64,000 bases of DNA from Sternotherus odoratus. Taxonomy: Eukaryota; Chordata; Testudines; Kinosternidae. The stretch lies in NCBI GenBank assembly GCA_032164245.1, contig JAVMKO010000003.1, positions 94,487,890-94,551,889 on the forward strand, read 5' to 3'. The stretch's first letter is position 1. Each line of letters opens with the position of its first letter. A program made the translations under genes and the position numbers. Of this stretch, positions 11,771-23,081 are shown in pieces. The notes beneath the pieces were generated by a model that had not been told where the DNA came from, made no database searches, and saw nothing but the letters and a program-made list of their open reading frames with translations.

Positions 11771-12597
11771 CCGTGAGCCTGTGCCAGATCCAAAGCTCGG
11801 ATCACTTCAATGGCGGGGGCGGCTCTGTGCTCGGCGAAGGGGCCGGGAACCGCCTGGGGGAACCACCAGCCAGGGACACGCGTGGGCTGCCAGGCGGGGG
11901 CGGCTCCGCGCTGAAAGTAGGGTCCGGGAAGCGCCTGGGGGAGTCGCCGGCACCGCACAGCCACCATTAGCTGGGCGGCAAAAGGAGGAGCCGCGGGGAG
12001 CCGACGGTCAAGGGGGCGTGGGGGAGAGGCTGGGCTGGGGGACAGGCAAGGGGGCAGTAGGGGGGAGGCCAGGCTGGGCGGGTGGGGAGGAGGGCAGGAG
12101 ACTAGGCTGGATGGGGTGGGCGAGGCGTGGGTGCGAGAGGGAAGGAGGTTTGGTGGGTGGGAGGCTGGGCTGGGCGGGTCAGGCATGGGGGGCAGGAGGC
12201 TGGGTTGGGAGTGGGAGGGGGAAGAGGTTAGGTTCAGTGGGATGGACTGGGCCAGGCAGGGGTGGGGGAGGAAAGGCGGTTAGATGGGGGGAGGCTGGGC
12301 GGGGGTAAAAGAAGATCACCCCCTACACCCAGGCTGATAGCGGGAGCTGACTGGGGTAGGCGGCAGGACCCCGGCTGGCAAGGGGCCAGCGGGGGAAAAC
12401 CCAAAGCAGCGCAGGGCTAAGCACTCTGCCTGCCACTGCTTTGGGGTTTCCCCCGCTGGCCCCTTGACAGCCGGGGTCTCAGCTCCTGTTGCCAGCCTGG
12501 GCTTCCTCGGGGGGGGGGGGGGGGGACGCGAGAGGCCCGCAAATGACATTATAAATGTCCAAATGGCCCTTGGCAGAAAAAAGGTTCCCCACCCCTG
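11771..12597. mobile_element. GC-rich hAT-like element, right end intact
   Basis: The right end reads AAAGGTTCCCCACCCCTG, the complement of a CAGGGGTGGGGAACC hAT terminus. A matching left terminus and target duplication could not be found, so the left boundary is approximate. The interior is G-rich with a poly-G run at about 12510-12524 and a long inverted repeat (12367-12478). The open frames here reflect base composition only. Confidence 0.6.
12367..12478. repeat. 43-bp inverted repeat (hairpin) inside the hAT
   Basis: Arm 12367-12409 and arm 12436-12478 are reverse complements at 41 of 43 positions, with a 26-nt loop. Each arm contains GGGGCCAGCGGGGGAAA. It would fold into a very stable GC-rich hairpin. 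Confidence 0.92.
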
Positions 12598-13062
12598 AAT
12601 TAAAAAGACAATGTACTTAAGAATGGGGGCAGCGTACTTAAAGGGGCCGTGTGCATCTCTCACTCTCTCACACACACTAGGTGTGTGTCTGTGTCTGCTA
12701 TGCTGTCTCCCCTCCCTCCATTGGTGCTGTTAATTCGGTACAGTTTCCATACAGCTTTGCGGTATTTTAGTCTTGTGACTGTTCTTTTTAATTGCTATGT
12801 AATTAGCTTCCTCATTTTTGTGTAGTTCCCTGAAATTAAATGCTAGAATGGTGGGCTTCTTCCCCACACAAGGATGTTAACTTTCATTATATTATGGTCC
12901 CTATTACTGAGCAACTCAGATATACTGACTATTCAGCTCTTGGAACAGATCTTCAGGTCTGTGGAGGACTAAATCAAGAATTGTCTCTCCCTTTGGGAGT
13001 TCCAGGACTAGCTGCTCTAGGAAGCAGTCATTAATGATGTCTAGAAATGTTATTTCTGCATC

Positions 13063-13626
13063 TGTAAGGGCCCATGGACTAAAATCTGTATCTTCAGTGC
13101 CTGCACCAGCTGATGTTCCCACAGGGCCACAAGGTGACCCTAGTAAGCTATATCCAGGAAATACGGAGGCAAATAGATGCCACAGGAAGTACCACCCAAT
13201 GGAGCCAAAAACTGTATCCTGCGGCCCTCTGATTGGCCAAACGCCCTATTTAACCCCAGGGGATGGTCTGTCAAGTTGTCTGGGCAACTAAACAGAGTTT
13301 GGCTTGCTGTGAGTCCAGAGTTACTCTTGTCTTCTGTACTCTGATTTCAGTCTGATCCTGATTCTAGCCTCCTGACTCTGACTTAGTACTTAGTACTACC
13401 TCTGATCCCCAGTTTTCCACGCCAGCATGACTCTGGCCCAGATTCCTGCCTCCTGATTCCAGTGTGGTACTACCTCTGATCTCCAGCCTCTGACCGCGAC
13501 TCTTGCTTACTGAACCCGGCTCTCGCAATTCCTCAGACTCCTGCTCAACAACTACCGTCCGTGATGTGCAGATCTCAGCCCAGCTGTGACTTCTAGGCAA
13601 GATTGCCTATGCCCTGGTCCCTTACA
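13063..13626. mobile_element. Solo LTR
   Basis: The element begins TGTAAGGG and ends CCCTTACA, a perfect 8-bp inverted terminus of the TG...CA type of LTRs. Flanks are GCATC (13058-13062) and GCATT (13627-13631), a near-perfect 5-bp target duplication that also restores the interrupted CR1. A CCTATTTAACC box near 13237 may be the TATA element of a promoter read on the plus strand. No internal retroviral or gypsy genes accompany it, so it is probably a recombination product. Confidence 0.8.
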
Positions 13627-14149
13627 GCATTCCATCCTGAGGTGACATATACCAGTCAATAGGGTGATAGTTGAAATTCCCCGCTATTATTAAGTTTTCT
13701 ATTTCTACAACTTCCTATCATCTTCCATGAGCATGTCGACGTCATGCTGCTCAGGTGGTCCTACAGCTATAGTCTTATTATTCAAGCATTGGGATTTCTT
13801 GCCATAGATTCTATGGTACGATTTGATTTATGTAAAGTTATGTACTATAGGTGCTTTCTTTCATATATAGTGCTACTCCCCCATCAGTATGTATATATTT
13901 TGCACCCTGGTATTACTGTGTCCCATTGATTATCGTGATTCCACCAAGTTTCTGTGATGCCTATTATATCAATATCCTCATTTAATTTAATTTAATTGAC
14001 TCTTTTTCATTTCAGTTTCTCTTCAGTTCCTACCTGTACTTTATCAACTTCTATACTCTCCTCTTTACTAGAATATAGAGAATCCTTGTTAACAGATCGC
14101 CCACCCCCATCGGATGTCTCTATCTGAAGCATGTGCTCTTTTTTTGCTC

Positions 14150-15019
14150 TGTGACGGGGCTGGCTCACTCCGCACTAGCCTTGGCAGTGTCAGGCCTATG
14201 GTATTGACAGCGGAAGTCCCGCCTCCCCGGCAGGACTGGGCATGCTCCAAATGCTCCAGTAGTATAAAGAGAGGGAGCTCAGCTCATTCTGGGCTGGCAG
14301 CCACAGGGGAAAGACGTGTCTGGGAAGCTCCAGCGGAGGGTCAACCACAACCCCTGACTGCACCGGGAACTAGAGCTGCTCCAGGCTTGCTTGACCCCCA
14401 GCGACTGGAGGTGACCAACCCAATTGTTCACGGAGGATCTGAAGATGCCTGGGAGACCCCAACCGCAAGACTGGTAGGAAATAACCCAGGGAGGGCAGCG
14501 GAGTGATACCTGCCCCTGGGAAATCTCAGTGTGTTTCAGTAGGACCCCCGCACTGAGTCAGTGGCAATGTGCTATGCCACTGTTAGGACCCTGGGTTGGG
14601 GCCCGGTAGAGTCAGTTTGGCCTGGGGCCGCCCTCTTACTGGGGTGTCACACCCCTTGGTGGGTGACCCTCCCTGTATACTCTGGCCATTAGGCCTCACT
14701 GCACTGCAACAAGGGCTGCGTTATAGACTCCAGCCAGTAGGCCTCACTGCCCTGCGACCAGGGCTGCTCTATAGACTCTGGCCATTAGACTCTGCTGTCC
14801 TGCAACAAGGGCTGCTTTATAGACTCCGGCCCCTGGGCTACACTGTCCTGCAACAAGGGCTGTTTCATGGACTCTGGCCGTTAGGCCGTGCTGGCCTGCA
14901 CTGAGGGTTGCTTTATAGACTCTGGCCATTAAGCCATGGTGCCCTGCACCTAAGGGCTGCCTTATGGACTCTGGCCATTAGGCCGCGCTGCCCCAACCCC
15001 AGGGGCGTAAACCCTCACA
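14150..15019. mobile_element. LTR-like fragment with 48-bp tandem repeat
   Basis: It starts TGTGACGGGGCTGG where the CR1 homology stops, has a TATAAAG box near 14271, and ends near CCCTCACA. No convincing target duplication is seen. The right third is a 48-bp tandem array. It is probably an LTR or LTR plus leader of an endogenous retroelement, with no coding region. Confidence 0.45.
14679..14996. repeat. 48-bp tandem repeat, about 6.6 units
   Basis: Units begin ACTCTGGCCATTAGGCC or a variant, at 14679, 14727, 14775, 14823, 14871, 14919 and 14968. The steps are 48, 48, 48, 48, 48 and 49. Because 48 is a multiple of three, the array stays open as a 16-residue peptide repeat in one plus-strand frame (14596-14904), but no start context or partner supports translation. 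Confidence 0.93.
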
Positions 15020-15304
15020 CGCCCCAATAGAGATATTCTGCCTGCAAGGTCAACCCTAAGTGACTCAAACATCAAGCTTCTCCTGTAAGTGAAACGAGAG
15101 ATAAAAAATCTAGTTAGAGCATAGGGTGGCAATCAGTGTAATGTTCATCACTGCTCTGCCAGCTTGCTAATAAGTCAACTCTGCCTTCTTGGAACTGAAG
15201 AAGAGTAGAGCATGTGCCTGTTATGCTCTCAGTGCAACAGAGTGTGAAAATCCACAAGTCCTCCACCCAAGCCATGGGCCAGTGCTGCATCCACAACACC
15301 CAAC

Positions 15305-15744
15305 ATGTCTGCTAGTGACTGGGAGTATTAGGCCTTACACATCACTAAAGGAACTGGCCGCGGGGACCTGACTGGAGGAGCTCCAGAGCACCTGATTGGG
15401 CCAAGTGCACTATTTGAGCCAAAGAGAACCACAGGAGTTGTCTGAGTAACAAGGTGGATCCTGGCCTGCTTCTGCTACAGACTCTCCTGACTGAAACACA
15501 ACTCGCAGCCTTGTCCCCAGTTCCTGACTTCAGCCCTGCCCTGTTCCTGGTCCCTGCGCCTGTTCTCAGACTACATCTCTGGCCCTTTGCTTGACTCTCT
15601 GACTCTGATTCCTGGCTCTGACTATGGCTTAACCCTTGGCTCTGGCCTCGGCCTCTGCCTAGTTCTGATCCACATTTTCATTTCCTGATGCCTGGCTCCT
15701 GCTCTGACCACTAGGCATGAACGCTCATATCCCAGTCCCTGACA
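15305..15744. mobile_element. Second LTR-like element, related to the solo LTR
   Basis: The central block (CTGATTGGGCCAAG, then CTATTTGAG, then GAGTTGTCTGAGTAAC, 15394-15450) aligns in the same order with the solo LTR at 13063-13626. It is followed by the same kind of CT-rich 'GACTCTGATTCC' region. The right end GTCCCTGACA and a degenerate left end near 15305 could be the TG...CA termini. No target duplication was found. Confidence 0.5.
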
Positions 15745-16067
15745 CAGAGCCCATCCTCTCTTCTGGCCACTCCTTAGGTCATTCTCATTTACACTCCTTC
15801 TTACTCATCCTCCTCCACACTATTAAGGAACGTACATGAGCATATTGTTTTAATTTAAGTTGGTTTCCCCTCTCTCCAAAATGCCTTCTCTCTACCCCGG
15901 TAAGTATGCAGCATAGTGACTTTTCTTCGTCTATGGCCAGTAATGGGATGACTGGAACCCAGACCTTTTTCAACTTCCAGTCCTGTGGACCATGTCAGTG
16001 GCATTATATCAGTGTAAAATCAATGCACATGAGGTCATGATCAGGTCCCAAGAGTGTGAACTCATCA
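15745..16067. other. Unassigned DNA
   Basis: No gene or repeat recognised. Confidence 0.45.
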
Positions 16068-16144
16068 GCTGTCTTCACTGCTAAAACCATCAAGATAGCT
16101 AACCTGATGTAAAAAACACACCTCTGTTAGCAGTGAAGACATAG
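16068..16144. mobile_element. Short MITE remnant
   Basis: Inverted ends AGCTGTCTTCACTGCTAA and GTTAGCAGTGAAGACATAG enclose 77 bp. The ends resemble the other TGTCTTCAC-type termini in this window. Confidence 0.6.
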
Positions 16145-18225
16145 GGACTGTGTGCTGCAGAGCCAGCTCTGCGGTGTTTCCTATGTACATGTTGGAGTGG
16201 TTGTGAACAGGCAGGGGTGAGAGCAGGGCCCATAGATCCACAATGATCCAGAGTCACCAACCACCACCAAGGTAGGGTACAATAGGCTATTACAGCCATG
16301 CAGCAACTTTACTGCCTCGGGACAAGACCTCACAGATCTCCCCAGCACACAGCCTTGTTATTCGGGAGCACTCTGAGATTAGGGTTTGCCATTTTGTGAC
16401 TGTAACATTTATCTACATACAGCTACCTTTTTTGTGTATCTAGGCAAGCATGCCGTAGTATTGCAGTAAATTCTTCACCCTTGTTGGGCTTTTTCAAAAG
16501 CCCTTGTGTTGCTAGAAAATGTTTTATTTTCTCTTCACTCTCTCCATATACATTGTAATGCAAGAGGGGCCAATGCAAGAAGGAAAGGGTTAATTTGGAC
16601 AATGAGAGTTGTAGTTCTTACAGAAAAACAAAATGTTTCAAAGAGCGTTAGGTATGCACAAAGTCAGGACAATTTTTTTCTTAAATGCAGCCACAGCACG
16701 CCAAGGAGGCCAAATTCTACAGATAATAAATTGTATACATCTGCCAAACTTTTCATACCATTCAACGTTTGCTTAATGTGACTTTAATTATGAACAGTTT
16801 GGATAGCTGGAAAAATAAACTACAATTAGATATTACAAAGACAAAGGCAAACCCTCAAATGGTGGTTCATGCTTGGGGTTAAAACATGCAAATGACAGTG
16901 AAACCTATCTCCATGAATCACTTCTGAAATGTGTTGATTTCTTTACCTCATCTGGAATCGTGACATGACTCATCTCCAACCCAGAGACCAAACTGACTGC
17001 TTGAATGGAAAATGTCAGCTGAAACAGGCTCTTGGAAGAACAGCAAGGCCTGTTTTTATTCTCAACTTGAAGTCTGATTAACCATTGCTTTGCAAAGTGA
17101 CTGCAAATCACAGTAATTGTAACTGGGTAACATTATGCACGCACTTTGCACTGGTGTAAATGACTACATAAGATGCAAGGCGATGGTGAATTGGACCTTT
17201 AGTTTTGCCATTTATGCCTATTTTTTTAAATAGCTTGTCCTTTCTGCTTATGTTATTTATATAGTATCCACAGTTGACTTTTGAAATCAATATAATTAAT
17301 GTACTGATGGGGCTTAAGGCTCTTAAGTCACTTAGGTGTTAAAAATGTGTATTCTAAAGGCATGTTCATTCTTGTTCAGTTAAAATTCTTCAAGCTTTAC
17401 TTCTGATTCATATTGGAAGAGACTCCATATGAGTTGTTCCAACAGTTGGATACTTAACAAAACGAATGGCAGGATCGGATGCATGACTAATGCATTTCTG
17501 TATTTAAGCATCTGTTGATGTTAATGGCAGTTACTCCAAGAAGAGTCTTTGGAGTATACTGATTCAGTAACTGTTGTTGTTTTCTAGATAAAGCTTTAGG
17601 ACTATTTTTTTTTAAAGTCCACTACAATAAGAATTTATTAAAACAATCCTATGTTGTAATATTAACAATGTTTCATTATGGCCACTGTTAGTTATGACCA
17701 AACTCTACTTGATTAGCAGCATTCTTGCTTTCTTGTAATTTCTTTGGCTATAATCCCTCTCCTGGAGAGAGCTACTTGAACTGTTCAGTATCAAATAAAT
17801 TCAGTACAAACATAACCCCTCTTTTTTTGTTAGCTAGTCATTTGTGAACTGATCTTTATTCTTCAAATGCATTCATTATTCCTACATCATTACCAAATAA
17901 CCAGAACTCATTTTCATATAATATGCTGTCCACTTTAGCTATTTACTATTTATTATGTGGACACCATGACAGAGTACAGGGAGTATGCAGGTCCGCCTGC
18001 ACTCTGATCACTTTGACACCCACTAGTTCCCTGGAGAAAGATGACTGGGACAATTAAAAGTAATTAGCTTATCAGGCTGGTGGGCTGGGTGAACCAAGTA
18101 GCCCGTGAGCTCAAGACTGGTAAAGGAAGTGCTGAGGGAGAAAGCATGAATTTTCATCTTAAAAATTATTCATATTAAAATTAGTGCAAATTTTCAGTTT
18201 TATGACTATTTTCACTAATACCCAG
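16145..18225. other. Unassigned AT-rich DNA
   Basis: About 2 kb without a supported gene. Around 17960-18130 there is a diverged segment that may be retroelement-derived but could not be classified. The short open frames here show no domain. Confidence 0.45.
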
Positions 18226-19228
18226 TAGGGGTTTGAATAGTCATGGCTAATGATAACTCATGGATCATGTGAAAAAGTAGGGAGTCATCACTGAATGGAG
18301 GTGTTTCTAGAGAAGTTCAATGGGATTGGTACTAGGCCAAATACTAGTTGATATTTTCATGAATGATCTTGAAGTAACTATAAAAATCAGTGTTGCTAAG
18401 AGTTGCAGCTGACACAAAGATTAGTGAAGTGGTAAATAAGGGTGAGGACAGGGCAGTCATACAGAGTGATTGAGGCTGCTTGGTAATCTGGGCACATTCA
18501 AACAAAACATGTTTTAAAGAAACCAAATGCAAAGTTATACATCTAGCTACAAGGCCGTAGGGCCGGCATCTTGGAAATGAGTGACTCTGAAATGGATCTA
18601 GGGGTCATAGTGGACAAACAACCCAATATCAGCCCCCAGCGTGATGCTGTAGCAAAAGGGGCCAGTGCAATCTGTGGATACGTAAACAAGGGTAAACATT
18701 GGTAGTGGAATAGTGGGCCCACTTCTGCTGTCCACGTTTTTTAAAAAATGTTCAAAAATTGAAGAGGGTGCAGAAAAAAGCCACAAATATGTTACATGAG
18801 TGATTTAAAGAGCTTAATCTGATTAGTTTCTCAAAAGGAAGATTGAGAGGTGACAATTATAATGTATAAGTACCTTTATGGGGAGAAAATACCAGGAACT
18901 AAAGGTTCATTAATACAGATCAGAATGGAATACAGTTAATATAGTGGAATTCAGCTGGAAGCTAAAGTCAGACAAATTCAAATTAGAAATTAGGCAAAAA
19001 AATTTGACTGTGAGGGTAATTAGCCACTGGGACAAACTTCCAAGAGAAGTGATGCATTCTTCAGCTCTTGCAGTCTTCGAATCACAATTAGATGCCTTTC
19101 TAGAAGATATACTTTAACCAAACACAAGTTATTGGGCTTCATATAGGACTAACTAGATTAAATTTAATGGCTTGTGATATACAGGATGATCAAATGGTCC
19201 CTTCCGGCCTTTAATTCTATGAATCTCT
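18226..19228 (+). mobile_element. CR1 LINE 3' region
   Basis: A plus-strand, 5'-truncated CR1. It contains the eroded 'GGTCATAGTGGACAAACAACC' and 'GTGCAGAAAAAAGCCAC' regions, then the 3' UTR ending ATGGTCCCTTCCGGCCTTTAATTCTATGAATC. The ATTCTATGA tail is the diagnostic CR1 3' end. The reading frame is broken by many stops and indels. Confidence 0.9.
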
Positions 19229-20028
19229 GACTATCATTCCATGAATCACTGTTCAGCATTCTTATTGAAGAATCTTTTACTATCTAACCAGCTCTGCACT
19301 TAGCTTTAATGAGGCTTTTTTCTTTCCTCTGCTGCTCTCGTACAACATTTCTGCAATGATTATCATGGTGTGTGACTGTCTATGGCATTATCCATGGCTG
19401 TTATAATTAGGAACGGATACAAAACACATCAGATCTGAAGCCTGAACTCAGGATTTAAATGCTGTAGCTCAGGACCATCGCTAATTATAAAATCAATGCT
19501 ATATTTTTTCCTTCTCCCACTCTGTTAGTGTCAAGTATCATTGCAGTATGGTATTCAGCATGAAGGAGCCAGTGCAAGACTCTTGTCAGTAACCATCATG
19601 TTGAACAATAGCTGAGCAATTGAAGCAAAAATGTTTCTTCACTCTCTTTCAGGAGAATATATTATCACCTGAATAGTATGTTGATTTTAGAACAGGCCCC
19701 TAAGTGAGGTTAGATGAGATTTACTGTACTTAATTCTACCCAATGACTTTCAGAGCAATGACGTGGAAAAGAGCATTTTCAGGGGTTGGATTATTCCCTA
19801 AGATTCAATGGTGAATGATAGAGCCTTTTATTTCAGTGTCACCAATCTGTTCCAGGATGGTAGTGATATAAAGCAGCTATCATCAGACGGCTGTTTGGGG
19901 GGCCTATGCCAAATAAGTCAGTGGTCTCAGTCACATTTGCAATTGACAGGTGTCCATGTCACAAAAACGATCTTCACAGCTGATACTGACACCCTTCTAA
20001 GAAGCTTCAGACAAAGGCCAGTGATGAT
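19229..20028. other. Unassigned DNA
   Basis: No gene or repeat recognised between two CR1 copies. Confidence 0.5.
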
Positions 20029-21362
20029 CATAGAATCAGAACTGGAAGGGACCTTGAGAGGTCATCTAGTCCAGTCCCCTGCACTCAAGGCAGGACTAAG
20101 TATTATCTAGACCATTCCTGACAGGTGTTTGTCCAACTTGCTCTTAAAAATCCCAGTGATGGAGATTCCACAACCTCCCTAGGCAATACTGCAGTGCTTA
20201 ACCACTCTGGCAGTTAGGAAGTTTTTCCTAATGTCCATCCTAAACCACCCTTCCTGCAATTTAAGCACATTGCTTCTTGTCCTATCCTCAGAGGTTAAGA
20301 AGAACAATTTTTCTCCTTCTTCCTTGTAACAACATTTTGTGTACCTGAAAACTATTATCATGCCCCCTTTCAGTCTCCTCTTCTCCAGACTAAACAAACC
20401 CAATTTTTTCAATCTTCCCTCATGTTTTTAAGACCTTTAATCATTTTTGTTGGTCTTCTCTTCACTTTCTTTAATTTGTGCACATCTTTCCTGAAATGTG
20501 GTACCCAGAACCAGACACAATACTCCGGTTGAGGCCTAATCAGTGCAGAGTAGAGCGGAAGAATTGCTTCTCATGTCTTGCTTACAATACTCTTGCTAAT
20601 AGATCCCAGAATGATGTTTGCTTTTTTTTGCAACAGCGTTACACTGTTGACTCATATTTAGCTTGTAATCCTCTATGACCTCCACATCCCTTTCCGCTGT
20701 ACAGCTTCCTAGGCAGTCATTTCCCATTTTGTATGTGTGCAACTGATTGTTCCTTCCTAAGTGGAGTACTTTGCATTTGTCCTTGTTGAGTTTCAACTTA
20801 TTTACTTCAGACTGTTTCTCCAGTTTGTCCAGATCATTTTGAATTTTAATCCTCTCCTCCAAAGCACTTATAACCCCTCCCAGCTTGGTATCGTACACAA
20901 ACTTAAGTGTACTCTCTATGCCATTATCTAAATCATTGATGAAGATATTGAACAGGACCAGACCCAGAATCGACCCCTGCAGGACCCCACTCATTATGCC
21001 CTTCCAGCATGACTGTGAACCACTGATAACTACTCTTTGGGAACTATTTTTCAACCAGTTATGCACCCACCTTATAGTAGCTCCAGCTAGGTTGTATTTC
21101 CCTAGTTCGTTTATGAGAAGGTCATGCGAGACAGTATCAAAAGCCTTACTAAAGTCAAGATATACCACATCTACCACTTCCCCCCCTATCCAAAAGGCTT
21201 GTTATCCTGTCAAAGAAAGCTATTGGGTTGGTTTGACATGATTGGTTCTTGAGAAATCCATGCTGACTGTTATTTATCACCTTATTATCTTTTAGGTGTT
21301 TGCAAACTGATTGTTTAATTATTTGCTTCATTATCTTCCTGGGTACGGAAGTTAAGCTGATT
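20029..21362 (-). mobile_element. CR1 LINE, RT region and 3' end
   Basis: A minus-strand CR1. The plus strand opens with ATCATAGAATCAGAACTGG (the complement of the tail), continues through the 3' UTR and into the reverse transcriptase frame at 20596-21177. It is about 1.33 kb, 5'-truncated, and one of the best-preserved CR1 copies in the window. Confidence 0.93.
20596..21177 (-). pseudogene. CR1 reverse transcriptase fragment, dead
   Basis: The 193-residue frame covers the palm of a CR1-type reverse transcriptase. YLDFSKAFDTVSH (residues 6-18) carries the first catalytic Asp. GVLQGSILG (64-72) is the motif normally written GVPQGSVLG, with Pro replaced by Leu. Residues 93-96 read FVYD where the family has FADD, so one of the two catalytic aspartates is lost. 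The rest of the protein, including the endonuclease, is absent. No function is expected. The frame survives because the copy is comparatively young. Confidence 0.92.
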
Positions 21363-22186
21363 GAATGAGCCAGGTGACTGAATTAGCTTTCACCCATAGC
21401 GGTGAACAAGGGTACAGCACATTAGTGCAGCCACTTAGTGTACTGTTTCTAAGCATATTGTACAAGTTCTGTGAATAAAACAAAATTTGTGCTTATCAAT
21501 GTTCAATTCTTCAATGGAGCAGAGATGGATCCATGTCTGTCTGCTGCAAACTTGCAGTGAAAATGCATTCTGGCTGTCTTTGGAAGTATATTGTTCACTG
21601 CCCTCCTGTACATTATCTGGTGTTACAAAAATTGTATTAATGAACATACTATAACAGGTTGGGTAAAGTACATCTTATTTCTCAGGAACAGTATCAATGT
21701 CTAATACAGAATGGCAAAGGTACTTGCCGTACGTTGGCTGCTGCTATATAGAAGCTGGTTTATACTGTACAATGCCTGATGGATTGCACTGTATTCTGCC
21801 TTAATGCAGCGCAGGTATCAAACACACCAATTTCAGATTTATTGTAAAGTTCACCTCTCTTAGGTGATAGTCCACTATTCCTCAACAGCTAGGATTTCTA
21901 AACCACCTCTCTTGTTGCTAGCAACCACACAGATTAGGAGATCATAATGCTGCTGAGTTCCTCAGAGTAGACCAGAGTGCACTCTCTCTCTGCGGACTGC
22001 ACTGAGATGAGGTATCACACTGGGATGTCAAACTGCTGAACCTAATTGAAAGGAAGATATGTTGATTTAGCAGCAGTGCAGGCAGCCTTACATATTAAAG
22101 GAGCTCCAGGATGCTTAGTCCTTGTGGAGCCAGCTGTGAAACTGTGGTCTGGATTGAGGCCTTGGCATACTGCAGACACTGTATGG
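21363..22186. other. Unassigned DNA
   Basis: No gene or repeat recognised. The last 8 bases are the target duplication of the next element. Confidence 0.5.
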
Positions 22187-23081
22187 CAGGGGTGTCCAAA
22201 CTTTTTGGGAAGAGGGCCAGATTTGGCAAGGTGAAGATGTGTGAGGGCCGACCCCCTTCCCCCCCCCCCCCCGCTCCGGCCGCGCTCTTGCTCTTCTCCC
22301 CCCCCCTCCTCCCGCGCTATTGCTCTTCTCCCCCCCCCCCCCGCTCTCCTTCCGCCGCTCCGGCGTGCTCTCGCTCTTCTTCCCTCTCCCTCCCCTCCCC
22401 TCCGGCCGTGCTCTCGCTCTTCTTCCCTCCCCCTCCCCTCCCCTCCAGCCGCGCTCTCGCTCTTCTTCCCTCCCCCCCTCCAGCCGCGCTCTCGCTCTTC
22501 TTCCCTCCCCCCCGCCCCGCTCCAGCCGTGCTCTCGCTCTTCTTCCCTCCCCCTCCCCTCCAGCCGTGCTCTCGCTCTTCTTCCCTCCCCCCCCCCCTCC
22601 CCGCCCCGCCCCGCTCCGCTCCGGCCGTGCTCTCACTCCCCCCCCTCCCCCGGCTTGCCTTGCCTTGCCTCGCCTCGTGCCCCGGCCCCGGCCCCGACTC
22701 CACTCTTCTCCGCCGGCTCCGCCTCGCTTCGCCTCGTGCCCCGGCCCCGGCTCCGCCTCCGCTCTTCTCTGCCAGCTCCGCCTCGCCTCGTGCCCCGGCC
22801 CCGGCTCCGCCTCCGCTCTTCTCTGCCGGCTCCGCCTCGCCTCGTGACCCGGCCCCGGCTCCGCCTCCGCTCTTCTCCCCCGGCTCCGCCTCCGCTCTTC
22901 TCCCCCCCCACCGCTCGCCTCTTACTGACCCCGCCCCTCTCCTTCGGCTGCGGCTCCGCGCACTGGTTGGCGACAGTGCTGGCGGGCCGCATAGTATTGA
23001 TTTTAGAAAACAGTCTGCGGGCCGGTTAAAATTAGAACACGGGCCTCAATTGGCCCCCGGGCCGGACTTTGGACATGCCTG
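22187..23081. mobile_element. GC-rich non-autonomous hAT
   Basis: The ends are CAGGGGTGTCCAAACTTT and a right terminus of GGACTTTGGACATGCCTG. The 8-bp duplication CTGTATGG flanks it exactly (22179-22186 and 23082-23089). The interior has two kinds of tandem unit: one containing CGCTCTTCTTCCCTCCCC (22330-22640) and one containing GCCCCGGCCCCGGCTCCGCC (22675-22905). Long open frames on both strands, up to 373 codons, come from this composition and encode only Pro/Ser/Arg/Ala-rich low-complexity peptides. No transposase. Confidence 0.93.
22330..22905. repeat. Tandem GC-rich arrays inside the hAT
   Basis: The first array repeats a pyrimidine-rich unit with GCTCTCGCTCTTCTTCCCTC. The second repeats a unit with CGCCTCGTGCCCCGGCCCC. 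Unit lengths vary (roughly 40-60 bp). Such arrays are strongly strand-asymmetric and mutable. Confidence 0.8.

Larger units (their letters stand above)
10791..14140 (-). mobile_element. Old CR1 LINE, interrupted by later insertions
   Basis: Minus-strand CR1 pieces are collinear at about 10791-11430, 12742-13062 and 13627-14140. Read on the minus strand from right to left they run from the upstream region into the reverse transcriptase. The breaks are filled by a GC-rich hAT region (11432-12741) and by a solo LTR (13063-13626). Many indels show it is old and dead. Confidence 0.75.
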
